A stretch of 64,000 nt of DNA from Stemphylium vesicarium (taxonomy: Eukaryota > Ascomycota > Dothideomycetes > Pleosporales > Pleosporaceae). The translations under genes were made by a program, and so were the position numbers. Below, one piece after another: positions 56,615 to 64,000 of the stretch (the stretch's first letter is position 1; each line of letters opens with the position of its first letter). The notes under the pieces are model-generated. The model ran no database searches. It worked only from the letters and a program-made list of their open reading frames with translations, and was not told the origin of the DNA. The stretch is from contig QXCR01000120.1 in assembly GCA_004380135.1 (NCBI GenBank), forward strand, positions 1-64,000, written 5' to 3'.

Positions 56615-58181
56615 TCAAGCCTTTTCTCCACCACTCGAGTCTCTTTTGACGCTCTCGAAAATCTCAACCCCGGGTGTCAATCTCTCTCTTTCTAAGATGT
56701 GATTCGGAATGACCGCTCCTTCCTCTTTCTTGTCGTAGTTTGTATCCGTCATATGATAGATCCCTAAATAGCAGAAACTTGCAATGCCCATGAGGTAGAA
56801 TAGCAAGATGCCTCCTGCCTCGGCGATAAATGGAATCTTAATACTGTCGAGACCAAAACAAATGGCCTCACCAGCGCCGAGCACGCCGCGGAAGATGCCG
56901 ACGTAATGCGTCAGCTTCTGTGGTGAGTTTGTCAAGGCGCCGATCCAGTAGTACACTATGTTGTGCCAGAGCTGGGAGAATACCCAGTTGAGCATGAACA
57001 GGAAGAAAATCCATCCGAACCTCTCTTGATCCCAATCTGTTGGGTTGGTTGGCGGATTGTTGCGGTCGTAGTTACGAGTGCGGATCTGGACAGTATTAGC
57101 ACAATAATTGAGATGTGGACTACATGACATACCATTTCCCACACCCACGCGATGACGAGAGGTACGGAGACACCAGTGAGACCGACTAGACCGCGCTTGC
57201 GACGGCCCCAACCTGGATAGTCGAGAACCCATTGCAGAGCCCATCCTGCGGGGATTTGCAGAACAACAGCGATGAAGGATAGTAACGACCGTGTGCGAAG
57301 ATTGTTATTGAATGCTGCCAGGACGTAAGCGATATGACGTGGAAATATCTGGATGTACTTGCCATTGACTGATCCGCTATAGACCAAAAAGCCCTCAGCT
57401 GGTAGGAAAGCTGGAAGCATCATGAGGAGGATCGGGTCGGTGAAGACCAATAGATTAGACCGGAACTCCTCCCAGGCTCCTCTTGGTCGGTCTACAGCTA
57501 CAACTGAGCCATCGTCTCTCTTAAGCTTGTGCGGTCGCAGTAAAGCCAAGCAGAGCAAACCGCCAATGACCATGATGGCGATAAAGGATATATATACAGA
57601 TCGAGGAACACCAGCAACAGTGTCGGAGTTTCGATTGATGATCACGGGAATGATGCCGCTGATGACGGAACCAAGAGCCTGCATGTTCATCAAGATGGTG
57701 GCGTACGATCCTTTCTCGCTCTCTTCGGGGTAACCAGTAGCAACATATCCAGCAGTGATGAATACCATACCTGCGCCGATACCGATGATAGGACCAGCGG
57801 CATATGGATATCCAGTCTTACCAGTTTCATCGTAGTACCAAAGTGACCCAACGTATACAGCATAAGTCTGAACGCCGATGCACATGGTAAGGCCAGGACC
57901 AAGTTTGTTCAAGATCGAGCCGCCGAAAGAGGAAGAGAAGAACCATACTGTATCTCGATGAGTGATAGTCTCGCGTAGTGACTGTAAATGCGTGGCTTGC
58001 CTGCGCAGAGTGTTGCATTAACAACCTGAATGACTTGAGCTGAGTCCGGCCTCCCACCACCAGCTCCTAGTAGATTCAGTGCAACGTATATACCAGCCGA
58101 AGAGCCAACGCCCAGGCCAGCAATGAGCATCTGGACCCACGGCCCATGATAGCGGAATTGAGGGAGGTTCAGCACCCCCAT
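56615..58181 (-). CDS. UNC93-like MFS membrane protein
   Basis: Three exons: 58001-58181, 57133-57947 and 56615-57085; 488 aa. Intron 1 (57948-58000, 53 nt) begins GCAAGC, so it is a GC-AG intron. Its removal joins NATLCA to VWFFSSSFGGSI, as conserved in this family. Intron 2 (57086-57132, 47 nt) is GTATGT...CCAG. Known family: fungal UNC93-like (DUF895) transporters, distant MFS members with 11-12 helices. Seen: IAGLGVGSSAGIYVALNLLG with GAGGG; LGPGLTMCIGVQTYAVYVGS; TAGYVATGYPEESEKGSYAT; ILMNMQALGSVISG; and PAFLPAEGFLVYSGSVNG. A hydrophilic tail closes it. Substrate unknown. Confidence 0.88.
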
Positions 58182-59100
58182 AACGTTTTACGCCAAAATC
58201 AAGAACAAGCAATGCGATGCAAAAGTAAGCATGAAATGAATACAAGAATTGCAGCAAAGCGGCTGAAGATAAACTAGCAAATTCAACTGTCGCCATGGCG
58301 GGGAGGGGCAACTCTTAACCACTATCTTCCTTGCATTCTCGCCCTCTGGGGTCCCAAGAGTCAAGAATGACTTGACATGGCACTAGACAAAGCGGCACCA
58401 ACCCATATCCCTTGACACGAGGCATGGCAGGGGTTCACGGTAGGTTGAGGCGTCCACCAGTTGATAGCAGCAGGTCAGAAACGACTGGGATTACGTCGCA
58501 TGGCGTTCAGGGCGTCGTTGGTCCGTCTGTTCCCATTCGGTAGAACATTCGTCATTAGCCTTAGGTGGGTTCTAGGGCTAGCGTGGAATCTGGTTCGCCG
58601 GCGAACCACAACTTTGGTGAGAACGGCTGGTAAGCGTTTAGCGTAAGGGTCCCATGCTGAGCCAGCTGACTCGCTAGAGGCGGACCCCAGACCCGTCAGT
58701 GAGCAATAAGAAGCCAGATCCGCCTTGGTGGAGATTGAGAGTTGGAGAGTTGGAGAGTTGGAGAAGCCAGGCTGCGCGCTGAGCGATTATGCAATGTGGT
58801 TAGGGGGGCCTTTCGGGAGCTTCCCAAAGTAGCATTGCTGGCCAAATGTGTCCTTCGCGCCTGAAAGCCAAAAAAAAAAAACATGCGCTGAAGATCACGA
58901 TACTTAAGGAATGCGCATTGATGGTCGAAGTTGTGTTGCATTCGAGGCGACTCCACCGCGGAGTACACTACGGAGCTGCCAGCGACAACCTGCGGTTGTC
59001 ACCGAGGGGACGGGTTTGTATGTTCCATAGAGGCGCAAAGGAACTCGCCTCCGCCGTAATGGGACTCACCACCCGGCCCGTCCCTCTGGCTTCCGTTGGA
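58182..59100. other. Intergenic with an 8-bp tandem repeat
   Basis: 919 bp. GAGAGTTG is repeated three times at about 58737-58764, and there is a run of 12 A at about 58869-58880. No gene on the plus strand can be supported; the 228-codon plus frame 58846-59529 runs opposite the AlkB gene. Confidence 0.45.
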
Positions 59101-60162
59101 CTAATCCCACACCTGCCGACAGCTGACGTTTATGCGCTTGGTTCCCATGTAGCCCTTCCACTTCTTGTACGCTTTTTCCTCTGCTGGCGTTGCGCCGGGA
59201 GTGCCAACCGGCCAATTCGCAAGATGTGTTGGACAGGTGCTTGGTATGGAACGCGCCATAGCATGCCAGGCCCATCGTGCGTCGCCTGTGAGATGGACGA
59301 CATCGCCGCTATGAACTCGGATAGCGACGGTCCTGGGCGCATTCTCTCCTTCTCCATCATCCTCACCCCTTGCCATGATAAAGATACCGTCGCACCCGAC
59401 ACTAAAACTCGCAAGCGCACGTTGGCATTGCTCGCTAACATCGCGATGTACCGGCATGAAGTCTTTAGCAGAGTACATCAAGACCACGCCGGACTCGGGT
59501 CGAATGTGAGGAAAAAGCCCAGTCACTAGAGTCGACAAGTCCCGAGGAAAAGGTGTTGCATGCTTCGCGTAACTGCGAGTCGGCCAGTCGTACTGCTCGC
59601 CGAGTGTGAGCCATCGGAGCTTCGTGTACAAAAATTGTTCGTGATTCAACGGTTTCTGCTTCTCTGGCACTCGCGGCACCAGACATTCATCTAAAGACGA
59701 TCGTTCGCGAAGAAAGAAGCTGCTGTCAAATCGAGATGCCTCGGATGTGGGCTTGGGTGGATAGGGAATCTCGTAGTCGGCTTGGAGATTGATCTTGTGA
59801 CCCGGATCAGCCAGATCCCGATGCATCAAGCATGATGTGAATAGAGCCTGGGTATCTGGGGGAAGAAGTCTGGAAATGACTTGGAGGCCGGGAAAATCGC
59901 GATGTTCGAAAATCGGTGCATCTTCGACTGGCGCTGAAAGCGGCTTACCCCCTGCGTAAGCCTGGCAAGCAGCCTCGATCCGAGCCGCAGGAATCTTGCC
60001 TGCGGGACGCCAGATATCTTTGCGCTCTTCGCTAAATTGGTCGCGTTGACTGAGATCAAAAATTCCTGGGTCACTTTCAAGGTCTACTTTGCGCATGCTT
60101 TGGTAGCGCCAGTGTTCCTTTTGAATGAATTGCGGTGGGACGGCATGAGTATCATGATGCAC
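59101..60162 (-). CDS. AlkB-type 2-oxoglutarate/Fe(II) dioxygenase (ALKBH1-like)
   Basis: A single exon, 353 aa. Known: AlkB enzymes remove methyl groups from nucleic acids oxidatively; ALKBH1-type proteins act on tRNA or DNA. Seen: LRWLTLGEQYDWPTRSY (family: LRW.TLG..YDW), iron ligands H239 and D241 in VHRDVSEQ, the core strand ASFSVGCDGIFIM, HSGDVVHLTGDARWAWH with the distal ligand H300, and the 2-oxoglutarate-binding end RINVSCRQVW (family: RxNxTxRQV). All key residues are present. An insertion after the core strand (GEDDGEGENAP) is acidic. Start at 60162; no upstream exon needed. Localisation not evident from the sequence. Confidence 0.92.
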   Translation of the reverse strand: MHHDTHAVPPQFIQKEHWRYQSMRKVDLESDPGIFDLSQRDQFSEERKDIWRPAGKIPAARIEAACQAYAGGKPLSAPVEDAPIFEHRDFPGLQVISRLLPPDTQALFTSCLMHRDLADPGHKINLQADYEIPYPPKPTSEASRFDSSFFLRERSSLDECLVPRVPEKQKPLNHEQFLYTKLRWLTLGEQYDWPTRSYAKHATPFPRDLSTLVTGLFPHIRPESGVVLMYSAKDFMPVHRDVSEQCQRALASFSVGCDGIFIMARGEDDGEGENAPRTVAIRVHSGDVVHLTGDARWAWHAMARSIPSTCPTHLANWPVGTPGATPAEEKAYKKWKGYMGTKRINVSCRQVWD

Positions 60163-60833
60163 AGAGCCTCTCTACATTGACATGTCAGCCAAACCCGTTC
60201 AGCTTGATGTGAAAGACATACGGACGCGATCAGTTGCATCCGTGGAATGGTCCATGGCGAAAGGAGGGCGGCGAAAGATTTGCTGCGGGGCAGGGCGTGC
60301 TGGCGCGCTGAATAGAATTCGCCTCGTTACCGAGACATGCAATTGTCTCAAATTTCGCATCAATCGAGGGCTGAGATTGGAAGTGAAGCGGGATCAAGAA
60401 CAGATGAGTTTGTTATACACGTTGGTGAGAGAATGTGACCATACGAAAAGATTAGATGCGGCATGGACGGTTAGCGCCTTCACTTATCGATAAGCGCCAT
60501 TCATCGCTCGTTCCTTCGTTATCCTCATCACGAACGCGATGGAGTGCCAGCAATTCTTGTACCCACGAGGAATTTCCCAGCTGCACGACAGAATGAAAAC
60601 GCGACACAGAATTAGCCTCGTTCATAATGGGCGACTATCATCTCCTTTTATAGAATGAGGGTAATCGAGGAACAGATGAAATGAGATTTCTATCGTACAT
60701 GAGGCGAGTGTGCCTTATGGGTATACTGAGAAAGGAATATCAAACAAGCTACTAATCGTACACGAGATGAAGGCTGGAGCCTACATGCAACGAAATCAAT
60801 TCACCCACGACTGGGACGCCATGTTGACTTGGA
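60163..60833. other. Intergenic
   Basis: 671 bp. A 103-codon plus frame at 60182-60493, divergent from the AlkB gene, has basic composition but no recognised domain; kept as non-coding. Confidence 0.4.
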
Positions 60834-62031
60834 TCAAAGCCTCACCACTACTTTTCCCACATGGCTTCCAGAATCGAGGTACTCAAACGCACCCGAAGCA
60901 TGCTCAGATGGGAAGACGTGGTCTATGAGCGCAGTCAATCTCACATTTTTCTCCTCCAAGAAATTACACGCTGCCTGCAGACCTGCTCTGGAGCCTCCAA
61001 GGATGCCTCTAGTTACAGACATTAGCGGAGCTCGGTTTCCCAAAATCCCAGGTCTGAACCTACTGAATCTTGGCATTCTTCTCAATGAGCGACATGAGTA
61101 CGGATGGCGAGAAGTCAGCAGAGAGCTCCACAAGAAAGAGGACTGGAGCAATGTTGCCGCCCTTGCGCAGCATCTCTAGGTCTGTGGGGATAGAGCTTAT
61201 GCCAGCGTTGTTGATCACATAGTCCACCCCTTTGCCATCTTTCAATCGCAGTACTTCCGCTGCAATATCCGGATGGGTCTTGTAGTTGATTGTTCTGACA
61301 TTCCCCAGCTGCTTGAGGCGTTGCAATTTCTTATCTGACGATGAACTAATGATGACCTTCAAGCCAGCCACAAGGCTGATCAGGAGCGCAAACATACTAA
61401 TACCACCGGTTCCTAGCAACCATCAGCACTACATCCCCTTTTTAAGTAAACAATCTCGTCAACTTACCCTGGATCACAACCGTAGTATCCTTGTCCACAT
61501 TTTTCAACCCATCGAGCGAGTTCCAGACGGTGATGGCATATGCGGTAATTGTCGCAGCCTGCGCCAAACTCAGACCAGTTTCCAGGATTCATGTTTTGAA
61601 CTTACCTCTTCCCACAAGAGCTGCTTCGTTAGCTTCACTAGTGCCTTATCTTCGAAGATGGTATACTCCCTCAACACTCCCCGCGCATTTGCTCAGAGCG
61701 AATGCACTGCGGCCTCTCTTTCGTGGCCATTGATATTCAGCAGATCAACTGGAGCTACCCGATCACCGATCATGATATCAATGATATCTCCGCCGATGGA
61801 GACTACCTCCGCTGCACAGTCGGTACCCGGGATGCCACCATCTTCCACTGCAAACGGGTATCCGCCTTGCTCTAACATCGCTAGGTCTCGAAAGCTGAGA
61901 CCTACTGCAGGAATTCTGATGAGTACTTCGTTGGGGCCGAGCCTTTCGGGGAGCGGCTGGGTCGTCATTTTGATCCAGTGTGGAAACGGACTTGTAGTGC
62001 GGCGCCATGCTCTGCAAGTCTGTGAATCCAT
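60834..62031 (-). pseudogene. Zinc-type alcohol dehydrogenase/quinone reductase (MDR), in-frame TGA
   Basis: Four exons: 61606-62031, 61468-61558, 61064-61412 and 60834-61008; introns 61559-61605, 61413-61467 and 61009-61063 (47-55 nt, all GT-AG). This gives 346 codons with one stop. Known family: medium-chain dehydrogenase/reductases using NAD(P)H. Seen: PNEVLIRIPAVGLSFRDLAM, GIPGTDCAAEVVSIG, LLWEEAATITAYAITVWNSL across intron 1, VVIQGTGGISMFALL across intron 2 (nucleotide-binding GxGG), and NFLEEKNVRLTALIDHVFP. TGA at 61693-61695 interrupts NGHEREAAVHSL before ANARGVLREYTIFEDKALV; CGA to TGA would give it. All other sites are intact, so the lesion is recent or a sequencing error. The typical zinc ligands are not evident. 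Confidence 0.75.
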
Positions 62032-62451
62032 CTTGGAGTGATGAGGTTTGATAAGTACGTGATTGGAGTGATAGTTAAATGAATAACTGATAGCATCTTG
62101 GAGACTGCTTTATCGCTTACCTGTATACTGAAGTGCTTCCTCACTGGCGATAGAAGGAATAGGTCAATAAAGGGAAAATCCGGGCGGGTGATATCAGAGC
62201 TCCACATCAATTACCAGTATCGTAAAAAACAACAGGTTTCCATGAACTTGCTTGACTGTCGAAGTTCTAAGTTGCCTAAAGACATCGTCGGCTTACGAAT
62301 ATCATGGGCTTACAAATCGGGCCTTGTAGCCGGTGGACAGCGTATACATTGACCGGTGGCGCCAGGTTACCCAAAAAGGTAGGTAGGCGAGACAAGATCT
62401 ACGTTCAGAGGCTCAGGAAAAACCTAACTGATTCCAGCGCAATGATTGACC

Positions 62452-63542
62452 CTAAAAGATAGCGATAGCACCAGGCGGACTACCAATACCGCCTCGAACA
62501 TGCAGTGGCGCACTCGTCATGAAGAACGTATACCGGCCCATATCCTTGCACCGCTCACTCAGTCTCTCTAGGTCCCACATTTCGCCGATAGCAGTGCCCC
62601 AGTGAACAAGAAGCCACTCATGTAGACACCAGCCGTCTGTGAGTTTTGGTGGCCAAGCTTCGAAAGCGACATTATCGCCGACCATGGCAGCGAAATGGCG
62701 GTCGTACAGCCAACGTACGGTCTTTTCGTTGGCTTGAATACCGATAGCAACACTGTTATCGCGGGTGCCGGCTTTGCGCTCCGCCTCATTCGCGTTACTA
62801 TGTGCGTTAGCCATCTGCCCTTTCGACTCAAACGTCGCGTGAACTCACTTGTGCCAGCGCACATATCCGGTGCGGATCATCAGGATATCTCCTTGCTTGA
62901 CGGTCGTACCCTGCCATTTCAGAGTCTCTTCAATCTCGTCAATCGGGATCTCGTGCCTCGAGACTGCACTTGGCGCTTTCCCCTTCTTCTCTTCATACCA
63001 CCTGAGCCAATCGCATAGTACACCTCTGCCCACTATACCGCCCCTCTCACACCACTTGTGGGTACCGTTTGTGTCGGTATGCTTGCAGTCTTCATGGGAC
63101 AGGCCATTATAATACATGCCAGACGCTTGATGGGCGAAATGCTTCAAGCTATCCCATTGCGAACCAGCTTGCGTGTTGATATGTAGCTCGTCGTCGTTGG
63201 CGCAAAAGGTAGAGAATTCTGCAAAGTCAATCTGCTTCTGTTCCAGCTCTTTGCGATTGAAGCCCGGGAATTGCACGTTGTGGAGTTCCCAGTCGAGCTG
63301 AATGTGCTCGCCGGTAGTGATTTCTTTGGATGCATCCTTCACAACAGCAGAGGTGAGGAGATTGATGGCTGTCTGGTGTTAGTAGAGTAGCTTTGAGGTG
63401 CCTTGGGGGGCGTAAACCGACTTCCGACTTCATCCTTATTCCCTTTCTCGTCGAAGAACCCCCATATACTGCCTTGAGGCATTCCCTCGACCTTTGGCAG
63501 GTCATCGAATGCTGGAAACTTGTACTCTTTCTGGGCGGCCAT
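62452..63542 (-). CDS. Cyclase-family (kynurenine-formamidase-like) metal hydrolase
   Basis: Three exons: 63422-63542, 62849-63368 and 62452-62797; introns 63369-63421 (53 nt, GTCGGT donor, TACTAAC branch) and 62798-62848 (51 nt, GTGAGT...CATAG). The protein is 328 aa. Known family: Cyclase (PF04199), metal-dependent amidohydrolases including kynurenine formamidase. Seen: GTINLLTSAVV, made by splicing intron 1; HINTQAGSQWDSLKH at about 103-117, the fungal version of HxGTHxDxPxH; and VAFEAWPPKL with LHEWLLVHWGTAIGEMWDLE near the end. The first intron donor is unusual; the more ordinary GTTTAC 4 bp downstream would break the frame. Its neighbour on the same strand is the broken MDR gene (420 bp between), a pairing that could serve one catabolic route (inference). 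Confidence 0.88.
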
Positions 63543-64000
63543 GTTTTACGTTGCGAATACTTTTCTTATCTAGATAATTGACTGATGGCTGCGATGAAGC
63601 TTTTGGACAAAAGATACTTGTACAAAGGCCCTTTTGCGCCCCGCACCGAGGTCAAGTGGCAGGACCCCGCCCCGCATCCTACAATGCTCGTTGCGGAGAG
63701 GTACCTCGTATGCAGCTTGGATGACGTGTGAGCCCATCATTTCTATTGATGCGGAGTTGCTAAGTGCGCGTCCCCGGCTGATGGTTGGTGAATCGCTAGG
63801 CGGTGCCGCTTCCGAAAGGTGGAGATGACCTGGGTTAGCGCACTCGGGCTGAGGTAATGCGTATGTCCGGTCCGCGAACAAAATGTATGCTGTCGAGTGT
63901 TTGAACACGATTGACGTTGTTTACGAAGAGTCACCTAGTGAAAATGATCCCACAACATCGCGTCGAGTGTTGGATGTAGATATCGCAATAACATGTGACG
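63543..64000. other. Right edge: upstream of the cyclase gene
   Basis: 458 bp, presumed promoter of the cyclase-family gene; the 112-codon minus frame at 63570-63908 has no recognisable content. Confidence 0.4.

Noticed and set aside
58846..59529. 227-codon plus frame
   Set aside because: Runs opposite the conserved C-terminus of the AlkB gene.
1..64000. tRNA or rRNA genes
   Set aside because: No B-box-like GGTTCRANYCC or rRNA-like stretches were noticed by eye; a covariance-model scan would be needed to exclude a tRNA.

Overview
The window reads as a filamentous ascomycete chromosome segment, most likely Dothideomycetes/Pleosporales. Genes carry short (41-110 nt) GT-AG introns with CTAAC/CTGAC-like branch sites. 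There is a sharp switch from a very AT-rich, repeat-filled block (1 to about 16,200) to GC-balanced, gene-rich DNA. The AT-rich block is almost devoid of CpA/TpG and saturated in TpA, the mark of repeat-induced point mutation (RIP), giving the two-compartment layout of many plant-associated Pleosporales. The species cannot be named from sequence alone.

Layout. 1-16,200: dead transposons. There are two Ty1/copia copies in inverted orientation (1-4568 plus; 8543-14113 minus, complete with both 340-bp LTRs), a third copia fragment, a Tc1/mariner remnant, a non-RIPed pogo-type transposase tail, a probable solo LTR of another family, and several shared repeat ends. 16,206-17,593: an F-box-family gene broken by three stops and a frameshift, at the edge of the RIPed block. 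18,802-28,931: ordinary genes, namely an amino-acid transporter, a secreted beta-propeller protein, an ASST-type secreted protein, an alpha/beta hydrolase and a bZIP factor. 29,484-31,728: three small paralogous genes of unknown function, one frameshifted. 31,856-36,841: a damaged locus in which a chymotrypsin-like protease domain runs in frame into a CorA-like membrane protein, divergent from a single-pass membrane protein gene. 36,918-45,494: acetoacetyl-CoA synthetase, a monocarboxylate-type MFS transporter and a Zn2Cys6 regulator. 45,500-50,300: gene-poor, with one small two-exon gene and a six-cysteine small secreted protein on the minus strand. 50,303-63,542: a DUF6536 membrane protein, PI-PLC, an UNC93-like MFS protein, an AlkB dioxygenase, a broken zinc-type oxidoreductase and a cyclase-family hydrolase.

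How it fits together. Most genes look like independent housekeeping or accessory genes; no complete biosynthetic cluster is visible. The most unusual content is the protease/CorA/membrane-protein locus. Several genes carry nonsense codons that could each arise from CAA, CAG or CGA by one C-to-T change, which suggests RIP leakage or RIP of multigene families. All exon structures were built by eye from splice signals and frame continuity; no alignment or expression data were available.
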